Shown one piece after another: positions 8,880 through 17,218 of a stretch of DNA of 42,400 nt. Source of the DNA: Patescibacteria group bacterium (GTDB taxonomy: Bacteria > Patescibacteriota > Patescibacteriia > Patescibacteriales > GWC2-42-12); NCBI GenBank assembly GCA_028703305.1, contig JAQVNC010000008.1, positions 1 to 42,400 on the forward strand, given 5' to 3'. Every line of letters starts with the position of its first letter. The stretch's first letter is position 1. The position numbers and the translations under genes are program-made. The notes beneath the pieces are model-generated. The model did no database searches, was not told the DNA's origin, and worked only from the letters and a program-made list of their open reading frames with translations.

Positions 8880-9926
8880 ATGATCAAAGAATTTAAAAAC
8901 AAAAAAATATTGGTAACCGGCGGCACCGGTTCAATCGGCTCGGCGATTGTTAAAGAGCTATTAAAATGCGGGCCTTATCAAATCAGAGTCTTTAGCCGCG
9001 ATGAGACTAAGCAGTTTGAATTAATGCATGAAATCGGCCCGTCGACGAAAGTGGATTTTTTAATCGGCGATGTGCGCGATAAGGAGCGCTTGAATTTGGC
9101 CATGGAAAATATTGATATTGTTTTCCATGCCGCCGCTTTAAAACACGTCGTAGCCTGCGAAAACAATCCTTTCGAAGCGGTTAAAACCAACGTGCAGGGA
9201 ACGCAAAACGTAATTGATTGCGCTTACGCCAACCAGGTTGATAAAGTTATTATGATTTCAACCGATAAAGCCACGGATCCGACCAATGTTATGGGCTGCA
9301 CCAAGCTTTTAGCCGAAAAATTAATTTTAGCCAGCTTTCTCTATAAAGGGAAAAAGAAAACCAAATTTTGCTGCGTTCGCTTCGGCAATGTTTTAGGCTC
9401 TCGCGGCTCGGTTGTTCCGTTATTTATCAATCAAATAAAGCGCGGCCAGCCGATTACGGTTACTGATCCGCGCATGACAAGATTTATCATGTCGATTCCG
9501 CAAGCGGTCCAGCTGGTTTTTAAATCGGCCCAATTAATGAAAAATCATGAAATTTTCGTGCTAAAAATGCCGGTGGTAACCTTGAAAGATTTAGCCCAAG
9601 CCGTCATAGAAGCTTTCCGCGAGAAAAATAAAGTTAACCGGAGCGTACCCGTAAAAATAATCGGGAAAAATGGCGGAGAAAGAATTCATGAAAAATTATT
9701 AACCGTCGAAGAATCAGCGGGCGCCCTAGAATTAGATGATATGTTTGTTATCCTGCCGAACTTACTGGAGCCGAGCGTAGGCTACGAGCTTTTAAAAAAT
9801 AACTCTTATCCTCGGGCTAAGAGGGCTAATGTCCATGAGTATTCGTCAATGGATAATAAAAAAATGACGGTAGCCGAAATTAAAAAGTTATTGCTTTCAA
9901 ACCATGATCTGAAATTTGATTTATGA
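8880..9926 (+). CDS. UDP-N-acetylhexosamine 4,6-dehydratase (CapD/PseB/LegB-like)
   Basis: Extended SDR of the polysaccharide biosynthesis protein (CapD-like) family, 348 aa. It removes water from UDP-GlcNAc to give a 4-keto-6-deoxy sugar. The NADP turn is LVTGGTGSIGSAIVKEL, AALKHVVACENNP is a family hallmark, and the active site STDKATDPTNVMGCTK has Met in place of the classical SDR Tyr, followed by Lys, as in FlaA1/CapD. It has no N-terminal membrane segments, so it is the short soluble type. The product should feed the DegT aminotransferase immediately upstream. The TGA stop overlaps the next ATG (9923-9926). Confidence 0.88.
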   Translation: MIKEFKNKKILVTGGTGSIGSAIVKELLKCGPYQIRVFSRDETKQFELMHEIGPSTKVDFLIGDVRDKERLNLAMENIDIVFHAAALKHVVACENNPFEAVKTNVQGTQNVIDCAYANQVDKVIMISTDKATDPTNVMGCTKLLAEKLILASFLYKGKKKTKFCCVRFGNVLGSRGSVVPLFINQIKRGQPITVTDPRMTRFIMSIPQAVQLVFKSAQLMKNHEIFVLKMPVVTLKDLAQAVIEAFREKNKVNRSVPVKIIGKNGGERIHEKLLTVEESAGALELDDMFVILPNLLEPSVGYELLKNNSYPRAKRANVHEYSSMDNKKMTVAEIKKLLLSNHDLKFDL

Positions 9927-11236
9927 GAATATTATTGGAAAAAATAAGATATAAAATTAAAGAAACATCAGCTATCACGCTTATTAAAGTTGGGCTATTT
10001 TTAAATTGGCCGTGGCTGGCCGTGGCCGCGTTTTGGCTGGCTTCCGGCAAGGTTAATCCAAAATGTAAGAGCCAATATACGGTTTTATGCATGGGCCGAA
10101 GCATCTTTGTGGAAGACGTTAAAGCCATGGCCGCCTATGGCAACCGCATAAAATACGTTATTGTTTGGCGGACCTATCTGCAAAAAATTTATGAACATTT
10201 TATCAATGGTCAAGAGAGCAAAAAAATAACCGAAGAAAATTATCATACCCATGATTTTTGTAAAAAGGGAAAGCAGGATTATTATTTATATTTAAAAAGA
10301 ATGTTTCCTCTCCTGCGCCGGGCTTTAGGCTTTGACGCGGTCTTAGGCGGGAATTTTGGCTACCTTGACCAGCAGGAGTTGGCGCGCGTTTGCGAAGAGG
10401 CCGGAGTGCCGTTTATTGTTTTGCATAAAGAAGGCTTGGTTAGGAAGGGTGATTTTAAAACACTGATAAAATTCGTTGAAGGAAAGAGATTTATCGGTTC
10501 AAGAATATTATTATATAATTCAATGATAAGAGACGCTTATATTGAAGCGAAAATATCGGGCATAAAAGAGGAGAATGCCATAGTTGTTGGCGTGCCGCGG
10601 CTTGACCATTATTTTTTGGAAAAAATCGGCGAGTCAGGAGAAAAACAAATTGTGCTTTTTTCTTTTTGGTCTACTGATAAGTTTTTTTTCATCGGCGAGG
10701 AAATAGATTCATCCGTGGCCCAAAAGAGGGTAGACGATTTTCACAGATGGGTAATGGAATTTGCTTTGCGCCATCCTGATTTTAAAGTGATTATTAAAAC
10801 TAAAGTAGCTACCCATTACGTTGATTATGTCGACCGGGTTTTTAAGGATAATTTTAAGGAAAAAATAGATAATTTAATTATAACTAATTCGGCCGATCCG
10901 AAAAAATTAATAAAGGGGTCGGCCGCCGTGCTTGGCTTTAGCTCCACTACGTTAATGGAAGCAATCATGGCGAAAAAAATTATTATCTCGCCCTATTTTA
11001 GCGATCTTATTAAAGGCCAGCCGGCGGACCATTTTTTCGAATATCCAAATTTGATAAATTACGCGAAATCTTACGACGAAATGGAAAAGATTATTTTAAA
11101 TTTCAAGGACCATTATAATTATACCGAGCAAGAAAAAATTGATTTTTTAAAAAGCTATCTTTATATGCCTGACGGCAAAGCCAGCTTTCGCGCCGAAGAG
11201 GCGATAATCAAGGCGATAGAAGAATCAGCTTGTTAA
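9923..11236 (+). CDS. Uncharacterised surface-carbohydrate protein, possible GT-B glycosyltransferase
   Basis: I do not recognise this 437-aa protein with certainty. The C-terminal half has a GT-B-like nucleotide-sugar look: a strand with FKVIIKTK, a predicted helix before IITNSADPKKLIKGSAAVLG, then FSSTTLMEAIMAKKIIISPYF. That last block resembles the donor-binding loop of CDP-glycerol/Kdo/sialyl-type transferases. The N-terminus has a short hydrophobic stretch (about residues 23-42, LFLNWPWLAVAAFWLA) that could sit on the membrane. It overlaps the dehydratase by ATGA and is followed by a second neuC. Because no other transferase for a CMP-nonulosonate is visible here, it is the best local candidate for that job, which is inference. 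Confidence 0.5.
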   Translation: MRILLEKIRYKIKETSAITLIKVGLFLNWPWLAVAAFWLASGKVNPKCKSQYTVLCMGRSIFVEDVKAMAAYGNRIKYVIVWRTYLQKIYEHFINGQESKKITEENYHTHDFCKKGKQDYYLYLKRMFPLLRRALGFDAVLGGNFGYLDQQELARVCEEAGVPFIVLHKEGLVRKGDFKTLIKFVEGKRFIGSRILLYNSMIRDAYIEAKISGIKEENAIVVGVPRLDHYFLEKIGESGEKQIVLFSFWSTDKFFFIGEEIDSSVAQKRVDDFHRWVMEFALRHPDFKVIIKTKVATHYVDYVDRVFKDNFKEKIDNLIITNSADPKKLIKGSAAVLGFSSTTLMEAIMAKKIIISPYFSDLIKGQPADHFFEYPNLINYAKSYDEMEKIILNFKDHYNYTEQEKIDFLKSYLYMPDGKASFRAEEAIIKAIEESAC

Positions 11237-11238
11237 TT

Positions 11239-12405
11239 ATGAAAAAGACTAAAAGAAAAATTTGTGTTTATTTTGGCAAACGCGGCGGTTTTGGCGCTTA
11301 TTTGCCTTTGATGCGCTTGATTGAGGCTGATCCTGATTTAGAGCTGCAGATTATATTGGGCGATATGCATGTTTCTAAAAAGTTCGGCAAAACGTCTAAT
11401 GAAGTAAAAGGATTTTTTCCGAAATCAAAAATAGCTTCGGTTGAAATGGGTACCGGCAGAGGGGATTCCCTGCTGGTTAGAGCCGAAAATTTGGGCGTTT
11501 GTTTGAAAAAAGTCGCCCAAGTTATGGAAAAATTGAAGCCTGATATTTTTTTAATTCATGGCGATCGCGGCGACCACTTTATAGCGGCTTTCGCGGCGTT
11601 AAATTTAGGCATCCCGATAGCCCATACCCAGGGCGGTGAAATTTCCGGCAATATCGACGATATTCAGCGCCACGCTCTGACAAAAATTTCCCACCTGCAT
11701 TTAACCGAAACTAAAATGGCGGCCGAGAGAATTAAGAAAATGGGAGAGGATGATTGGCGGATTAAAACCGTTGGCTCCGTTTATATTGACAGAATCGTTA
11801 AAAAAATATATAGCCCGTTTAATGAAACAAGAGAAAAATACGGCTTGCGGCCGGGCGAAAAATATTTTATAATAATTTTCCACCCCGATACCTTCGAGAG
11901 CAAAGACAATAATTATAGGCACATGAAGAATACGCTCTTAGCCGTTAAATCTTTCGGCCTTCGCTCTTTCGTGGTTTTCCCTTGCTCTGATTCAGGCTAC
12001 GGCGGAGTCGTAAAAGCGATAAAAGAAATTGAGCGCGACCCTAATTTTTTAATACACAAGAATATCCACAATTTTGACTTTTTAAGCTTAATGGAAAATG
12101 CCCAGGCGCTTATCGGCAATTCGTCCTGCGCTTTGGTGGAAGCGCCGTACTTTAAGTTGCCGGCGGTTAATATCGGCAAGAGGCAAATCGGCAGGTACAG
12201 GCAAAAAAACGTGGTTGACGCCCGCCCGACCGTTTCGGATATTAAAGAAAAAATTAATTATATTTTAACGAATCAAAAGTATAAAAAGCAGCTGCTTAAA
12301 ATGCCGCATCGCTTGGGCGAAGGCGATGCCGCGGAAAAGATTATTAAGATATTAAAAAATATCCCCCTTAATGATAAACTGCTTAGGAAGAGATTAACAT
12401 ATTAG
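11239..12405 (+). CDS. neuC: UDP-N-acetylglucosamine 2-epimerase family (NeuC-like), copy 2
   Basis: Second NeuC-type protein, 388 aa, clearly a divergent paralogue of 3856-5031. Shared blocks include IHGDRGDHFIAAFAAL, IAHTQGGEISGNIDD with QRHALTKISHLH, and IGNSSCALVEAPYFKLP; the endings ENKLLRK-like and NDKLLRKRLTY also match. The N-terminus differs (KICVYFGKRGGFGAYLPLM), lacking the VRAEY of copy 1, so the substrate may differ (for example a diacetamido-trideoxy hexose as in LegG). I chose ATG 11239 over the TTG at 11230, which would overlap the previous gene. The spacing of 2 bp from the previous stop supports coupling. Confidence 0.88.
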   Translation: MKKTKRKICVYFGKRGGFGAYLPLMRLIEADPDLELQIILGDMHVSKKFGKTSNEVKGFFPKSKIASVEMGTGRGDSLLVRAENLGVCLKKVAQVMEKLKPDIFLIHGDRGDHFIAAFAALNLGIPIAHTQGGEISGNIDDIQRHALTKISHLHLTETKMAAERIKKMGEDDWRIKTVGSVYIDRIVKKIYSPFNETREKYGLRPGEKYFIIIFHPDTFESKDNNYRHMKNTLLAVKSFGLRSFVVFPCSDSGYGGVVKAIKEIERDPNFLIHKNIHNFDFLSLMENAQALIGNSSCALVEAPYFKLPAVNIGKRQIGRYRQKNVVDARPTVSDIKEKINYILTNQKYKKQLLKMPHRLGEGDAAEKIIKILKNIPLNDKLLRKRLTY

Positions 12406-12445
12406 CAGCGCGCATTAAAATAAGTAAATAATAACATAATAATTT

Positions 12446-13447
12446 ATGAGTACGTTCGATAAACAAACCAAAGGCGATATTTTTTTCAACCAGCGGGACA
12501 ATGAACTTGATAAATTAATCGACCCGAAGACAGGCAAGGTTTATTCCCATCTAGTTAAAAAAATAAATTGCATGCTCTGCCAGAGCCCGGATTTTACGGT
12601 TCTATTCACTAAAAATGGTTTTGATTTTGCGCGCTGCGGCCAGTGCGGGCATATTTACGTTAATCCCCAATTCGACGAAAAAGCTACGGCCGAACATTAT
12701 AATGACGATTCGAAAACGATGGAGTTCAGCTATGATTTTATTTCATCGGATAAACAAATGGAAGTAAGGGGCGAATTATATAAAAATTTTTTCAGCCAAT
12801 TAAAGAGCGACATTCCAAATGGTAAAATTTTAGATATCGGCTGTTCAATCGGCCAATTTCTGAAAATGGGCAAGGATTTAGGCTATGACGTGATGGGTTT
12901 AGAATTAAATGAAAAGGCGGCCCAATATGCTGAAAAAAAATTCGGGGTAAAGGTTGAGAGGAAATTGTTAAATGAGTGTAACTTCGAGGATAATAGTTTT
13001 GATATTGTTTCAATGTTCGGAGTAATCGAGCATCTGCCCGATCCGGCGGGAGTAATGAAAGATGTCTACAGAATTTTAAAGCCGGGAGGAGTTTTTATCG
13101 GGATTTGTCCCAATGTAAATAGCTTAGTTTGCATGGTGCTGCATCAATTTTCAAAGACATTTACCGGCAGGTTGCATTTATCGTATTTTTCAGAAAAAAC
13201 GTTAAGATATTTATTCGCCAAAGTCGGTTTCAAAAATGAAAATATCCAAGTCGGGAACCGTTATACGGGCAAATATTCCCTTCTCAATTATTTTCAATTT
13301 CTTGATCCGTTCGGGGATGAAATAGATGAATATTTGCCGGCTAAATTCAGAGAAATTGTTACCAACGAAAGTGAGAGCAAAAAAATCGAAGAAAAGATGA
13401 ATGAGCTGGGCATAGGCTTAAAATTGACATTTATAGCGAAAAAATAA
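12446..13447 (+). CDS. SAM-dependent methyltransferase with N-terminal zinc-ribbon
   Basis: 333 aa. An N-terminal four-cysteine zinc site (Cys42, Cys45, Cys64, Cys67 in CMLCQSP and CGQCGHIYVNP) precedes a class I methyltransferase domain with motif I ILDIGCSIGQFLKMGKDLG and FGVIEHLPDPAGVMKDV plus ILKPGGVFIGICPN. This layout occurs in sugar C-methyltransferase-like and other surface-polysaccharide methyltransferases. It is the third methyltransferase of the locus but not a close relative of the tandem pair. The 40 bp before it is the largest gap so far in the run. The acceptor is unknown. Confidence 0.82.
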   Translation: MSTFDKQTKGDIFFNQRDNELDKLIDPKTGKVYSHLVKKINCMLCQSPDFTVLFTKNGFDFARCGQCGHIYVNPQFDEKATAEHYNDDSKTMEFSYDFISSDKQMEVRGELYKNFFSQLKSDIPNGKILDIGCSIGQFLKMGKDLGYDVMGLELNEKAAQYAEKKFGVKVERKLLNECNFEDNSFDIVSMFGVIEHLPDPAGVMKDVYRILKPGGVFIGICPNVNSLVCMVLHQFSKTFTGRLHLSYFSEKTLRYLFAKVGFKNENIQVGNRYTGKYSLLNYFQFLDPFGDEIDEYLPAKFREIVTNESESKKIEEKMNELGIGLKLTFIAKK

Positions 13448-13457
13448 CCTATAATTT

Positions 13458-14180
13458 ATGGCGCTAAATAATAAAAAATTTATAGCAATCATACCCGCGC
13501 GCGGCGGAAGCAAAAGATTCTCAGGCAAGAATATTTACCCGTTAAACGGCAAGCCGCTGATTAGTTATGCTATTGAAGCGGCGAAAAAAGCCAAATTGGT
13601 TGACAGAGTAATAGTTTCAACGGATAATATTGAGATTGCCGAAATAGCCAAGCAATACGGCGCCGAGATTCCTTTTATGCGCCCGGATTATTTAGCCACC
13701 GATCTAAGCCCTTCCATAGATACTATCAGATATACGCTTGAAAAGTTGGCGGAGGATGGCTATCGCGCCGATTATGTTGTTTTGTTGCAGCCAACCTCGC
13801 CGCTTATCAGCGCGGATAATTTGGATGAAGCGATTGACTTAGCGATTAAAAATAAGGCCGGCTCGGTTGTCGCCGTGGTGGAAGTTGACGGTTTGAATCA
13901 TCCTTATAATATCAGAGAAATTCAGCCGGACGGCACAATCAAATTTTGGCAGGACGAACTTCATTATGAATATATTGTAAAGCCAAAAGAAAAGCCGAAA
14001 TTTTATTATGCCGGCGGAATATGGGTTTCAAGTTTTGATACCGTGATGAAAGAAAAAAAACTGGAAAGCAGGAATAATTATCCTTTAATTATTTCAAAAA
14101 TTTCCGCCATGGATATTGATAAAAAAGAAGATTTGGAATTAATAGAGTTATTTATGAAATTAAATAATAATAAGTTTTAA
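13458..14180 (+). CDS. neuA: CMP-nonulosonate cytidylyltransferase (NeuA/LegF/PseF-type)
   Basis: Acylneuraminate cytidylyltransferase of 240 aa. It activates a nonulosonic acid with CTP to the CMP-sugar used by transferases. The defining N-terminus AIIPARGGSKRFSGKNIYPL holds the CTP-binding RGGSK, and VSTDNIEIAEIA, VLLQPTSPLISADNLDEA and YAGGIWVSS follow in the family order. It is the only CMP-sugar synthetase in the window, although there are two synthases and two 2-epimerases. It lies 10 bp after a methyltransferase and 9 bp before the UDP-sulfoquinovose synthase. Confidence 0.92.
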   Translation: MALNNKKFIAIIPARGGSKRFSGKNIYPLNGKPLISYAIEAAKKAKLVDRVIVSTDNIEIAEIAKQYGAEIPFMRPDYLATDLSPSIDTIRYTLEKLAEDGYRADYVVLLQPTSPLISADNLDEAIDLAIKNKAGSVVAVVEVDGLNHPYNIREIQPDGTIKFWQDELHYEYIVKPKEKPKFYYAGGIWVSSFDTVMKEKKLESRNNYPLIISKISAMDIDKKEDLELIELFMKLNNNKF

Positions 14181-14189
14181 GCTAAATTT

Positions 14190-15350
14190 ATGAAGATTTT
14201 AATTTTAGGAGGAGACGGTTATCTCGGTTGGCCAACGGCTATGTATTTTTCCCGCAAGGGTCATGAAGTAGCGGTGGTTGATAATTTTAATAAAAGAAAA
14301 TGGGAGATGGAGCAGGGCGTTAAGCCGCTTTTGCCGATTTCCACCTTGCACGACAGAGTGGGGGTATGGGAAAAAATTACCGGAAAAAAAATTAAGATGT
14401 ATATTGGAGATTTAACTAACGAGCGCCATGTGCAAAAAGTATTTGAAGACTTTATTCCGGAAGCTATTGTGCATTATGGAGAACAGCCTTCCGCCCCTTA
14501 CTCAATGATAGGAAATCACAGCGCGGCCGAAACTCAAATAAACAATGTCGTCGGCACTTTAAACGTGTTATTCGCCATGAAAAGAACTTGCCCTTCCGCT
14601 CATTTGGTTAAATTGGGCACTATGGGAGAATATGGCACGCCAAATATTGATATTGAAGAAGGCTATATTACCGTTAATCATAAAGGGCGTTCAGACGTGA
14701 TGATCTTTCCAAAACGCGCCGGATCGTTTTACCATTTATCAAAAGTTCATGACAGCCATAATATAGAATTTGCTTGCCGCACTTGGGGGATGCGGGCGAC
14801 AGACTTAAATCAAGGCGTTGTCTACGGCCTTGAGACAGAGGAGACAAAGCTTGACCCTAAGCTAAACACCAGCTTCCATTATGATGCTATTTTTGGAACC
14901 GCCCTGAATAGATTTTGCGTGCAAGCGGTAGCCGACTTGCCCCTGACTCCTTACGGGTCGGGCGGGCAAAAAAGAGGCTATTTAAATATTATTGATACTT
15001 TGCAATGCGTTGAACTGGCTGTTTTAAATCCGGCGGACAAAGGAGAATTCAGGGTGTTTAATCAATTTACGGAAGTATTTTCAGTCAATAAATTGGCAGA
15101 TATAGTAAAATCTTGCGGTGAAAAAATCGGCCTTCAGGTAAAAATAATGAATATCCCCAACCCGCGCAAAGAAGCTGAAGACCATTATTATAATCCGGTC
15201 CACACAAAACTTTTAGATTTGGGCCTTGAGCCGAATAAACTTTCTGACGTGCTAATAAACAGCATGCTTAAAAAAATAATTGAAAATAAAGGCAATATCG
15301 TAAAAGAAATACTATTGCCAACAATTTTATGGGATCAAAAATCAAATTAA
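14190..15350 (+). CDS. sqdB: UDP-sulfoquinovose synthase (SQD1/SqdB family)
   Basis: 386 aa, strongly matching the SQD1/SqdB/Agl3 family that makes UDP-sulfoquinovose from UDP-glucose and sulfite with bound NAD. The N-terminal GGDGYLGWPTAMYFSRKGHE, the NAD/UDP-contacting HYGEQPSAPYSM, LGTMGEYGTPNIDIEEGYI and SFYHLSKVHDSHN blocks are all SQD1 hallmarks. The catalytic Thr, Tyr and Lys fall at 144, 181 and 185, matching the plant enzyme nearly position for position. RATDLNQGVVYG and FRVFNQFTEVFSVN also match. Sulfoquinovose is best known from photosynthetic membrane lipids; in Sulfolobus it decorates N-glycans. In this glycan operon a surface-sugar role is more likely. No recognised sulfoquinovosyl transferase is present. 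The 3' end overlaps the next gene by 22 bp. Confidence 0.9.
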   Translation: MKILILGGDGYLGWPTAMYFSRKGHEVAVVDNFNKRKWEMEQGVKPLLPISTLHDRVGVWEKITGKKIKMYIGDLTNERHVQKVFEDFIPEAIVHYGEQPSAPYSMIGNHSAAETQINNVVGTLNVLFAMKRTCPSAHLVKLGTMGEYGTPNIDIEEGYITVNHKGRSDVMIFPKRAGSFYHLSKVHDSHNIEFACRTWGMRATDLNQGVVYGLETEETKLDPKLNTSFHYDAIFGTALNRFCVQAVADLPLTPYGSGGQKRGYLNIIDTLQCVELAVLNPADKGEFRVFNQFTEVFSVNKLADIVKSCGEKIGLQVKIMNIPNPRKEAEDHYYNPVHTKLLDLGLEPNKLSDVLINSMLKKIIENKGNIVKEILLPTILWDQKSN

Positions 15351-16357
15351 ATCAAAATCGGGTTGTTGGCGAGGGCGAACCGGTTTATATTGTCGCCGAA
15401 GGCGGGGTGACTAATTTTGGCAGTTTAGAGCTGGCCAAAAAACAGGTGGACGCGGCCATGGCCGCCGGTGCCGATGCTATAAAGTTCCAAGCCCAAACCA
15501 CCGAAGCTCTAGTTTCAAAAAAGGTTGACCCTTATTGGTATCGACGGATGAAATACAAGGAATTGCCGCACGATGAATTAAAAAAATTATGGGAATATTG
15601 CCAGATTAGAAATATTGATTGCTTTATTACCGCCCATACCGAAGTTGACTTGGATTTTTTGGACAAAGAATTGAATGTGCCTTTCTTTAAAATCGGTTCG
15701 GGCGAGTCAGTAAATTATGACTTTTTAAAAAACGTCGGTTCGCGCGGCAAGCCGGTAATCATTTCCTTGGGCCTGCACCTTAATGATAATGAAATTAAGA
15801 AATCAATTGAAGCATTGACTAGCGCCGGCGCTAAAGATATTGTTATCCTTCATTGCAATACTGTTCTGCCGACGCCGCCGGAAATTAATCATCTTAGAAG
15901 GATTTTGCATTTGCAAAAAATGTTTAATTATCCGGTTGGCTATTCTGATCATACGGTCGGCTGGCATATGGTAATTGCCGCGGTGGCTCTAGGAGCTTGT
16001 TTGATTGAAAAGCATCTTTCTTTTGATTTAAATGATTTAAGGTCGTTTGATTGCGCCGGCTCCTGCACACCGGAAACTTTAAAATCAATGGTTAGCCAGA
16101 TTAGGGAGGTGGAAAGAGGCTTGAGCGTTCCCTCGCCGCTTAGAGAAGAAAAAATAATTGCCGGCCGCAAATGGGCCCGGCAGAGCATCGTGGCGAATAA
16201 AAACATACGCCAAGGCGCAAAAATAACATCAGGCATGCTTGCCCTTAAGCGTCCGGGCGTAGGTTTGCCCCAGGAAAAATTAAATGATGTTATTGGAAAG
16301 TCAGCCTTAAAAAATATTGAATTGGATGAATTAATAACTGAAGAAAATATACAATAA
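15329..16357 (+). CDS. neuB: Nonulosonate synthase family (NeuB-like), copy 2
   Basis: 342-aa NeuB-type enzyme with both the barrel (IVAEGGVTNFGSLELAKKQV, AIKFQAQT, KIGSGESVNYDFL, GYSDHTVGWH, IEKHLSFD) and the C-terminal SAF domain (ARQSIVANKNI, LALKRPGVGL). Compared with copy 1 the first motif reads EGGVTNFG instead of EAGVNHNG and the barrel middle is quite different, so this is not a recent duplicate and may use another amino-sugar acceptor. The start overlaps sqdB by 22 bp and the next gene begins 10 bp later, so it connects the sugar genes with the ATPase/GTPase/Fe-S trio. Confidence 0.9.
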   Translation: MGSKIKLNQNRVVGEGEPVYIVAEGGVTNFGSLELAKKQVDAAMAAGADAIKFQAQTTEALVSKKVDPYWYRRMKYKELPHDELKKLWEYCQIRNIDCFITAHTEVDLDFLDKELNVPFFKIGSGESVNYDFLKNVGSRGKPVIISLGLHLNDNEIKKSIEALTSAGAKDIVILHCNTVLPTPPEINHLRRILHLQKMFNYPVGYSDHTVGWHMVIAAVALGACLIEKHLSFDLNDLRSFDCAGSCTPETLKSMVSQIREVERGLSVPSPLREEKIIAGRKWARQSIVANKNIRQGAKITSGMLALKRPGVGLPQEKLNDVIGKSALKNIELDELITEENIQ

Positions 16358-16367
16358 GTTAATTAAT

Positions 16368-17192
16368 ATGATGAAAATAGAAAAAATTTCAATAATCGGC
16401 GGTTATGGCAGGGATGGCAAGGCGGAAGAGATAAAAAGGGTGGATTTTTATATGGGCGATATAATCAGCATAGTCGGACCTACCGGAAGCGGTAAAACAG
16501 CCTTAATTAATGATATTGAGTTATATGCCGACGGGAACACCCCTTCAAAAAGAAAAGTATTGATTAATGACCAGCCGGTGCCGGAGGAATTCAGCTTAAA
16601 TCCGTCTCAGCATCCAATCGCTTTGATTTCCCAGCATACTAATTTTTTATCCGATCTGCCAGTAGGAGAATTTCTAGAAATTCACGCCAGAATACGCCGT
16701 TCCGAAAATGCCGCCAGCATTGTCGGGGAAACCCTTGATTTTGCCAATCAGCTAACGGGAGAAGCGATTGACCCTAGAAGCTCCATGACCGAGCTTTCCG
16801 GAGGCCAAACAAGATCTTTGCTTATTGCCGATGCCGTGATTATCGGGAACGCGCCAATAATTTTGCTTGACGAGATTGAAAACGCCGGAATTCACAAAAG
16901 AAAAGTTCTCGAGCTTTTAAAGAAATATAAAAAGATTTTTATTTTTGTTACTCATGATCCGGCCATAGCCTTGTCGTCAAAATTGAGAATTATCATGGGC
17001 AAGGGGGCAATGCAAAAATTAGTTGAAACTGGCGAGGACGAGCAGCTGGCCGCGAGCAAATTGCAAGCGATTGACGGCGTTATGCTGGATTTTAGGAAAT
17101 TAATGCGCCTGGGCAAAGAGATTGGAAATGAAGAAGTCGAAGATCGAATCAAGCAATTAGTTAATCCGGGCAAACCGCCGGAAATTAAATAG
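16368..17192 (+). CDS. Soluble ABC-type ATPase with no transmembrane partner
   Basis: 274-aa ABC ATPase. Walker A is GPTGSGKT (37-44), the Q-loop glutamine lies in LISQH (Gln89), the signature is LSGGQ (143-147), Walker B ILLDE (165-169) and the H-loop VTHD (His196), so the ATPase should be active. No permease or binding protein is encoded nearby, so a transport role is doubtful. A C-terminal extension after residue 215 is probably helical. It starts 10 bp after neuB copy 2 and is followed by a Cys-rich GTPase and a 4Fe-4S protein at 26-bp spacings. Soluble ABC ATPases next to G3E GTPases recall metallocentre or cofactor assembly machinery; that is inference. ATG 16371 is an alternative start. 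Confidence 0.8.
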   Translation: MMKIEKISIIGGYGRDGKAEEIKRVDFYMGDIISIVGPTGSGKTALINDIELYADGNTPSKRKVLINDQPVPEEFSLNPSQHPIALISQHTNFLSDLPVGEFLEIHARIRRSENAASIVGETLDFANQLTGEAIDPRSSMTELSGGQTRSLLIADAVIIGNAPIILLDEIENAGIHKRKVLELLKKYKKIFIFVTHDPAIALSSKLRIIMGKGAMQKLVETGEDEQLAASKLQAIDGVMLDFRKLMRLGKEIGNEEVEDRIKQLVNPGKPPEIK

Positions 17193-17218
17193 CCGTAAAA
17201 TTTAAATATTTTAATTAT

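Noticed and set aside
2909-9926. Recoded TGA (glycine) as in Gracilibacteria
   Set aside because: TGA at 2910, 3857 and 9924 ends complete proteins exactly at ATGA overlaps, so TGA is a stop.
16368-17192. ABC exporter ATPase for the surface glycan (Wzt-like)
   Set aside because: There is no permease (Wzm) beside it, and its partners are a GTPase and an Fe-S protein rather than transporter parts.
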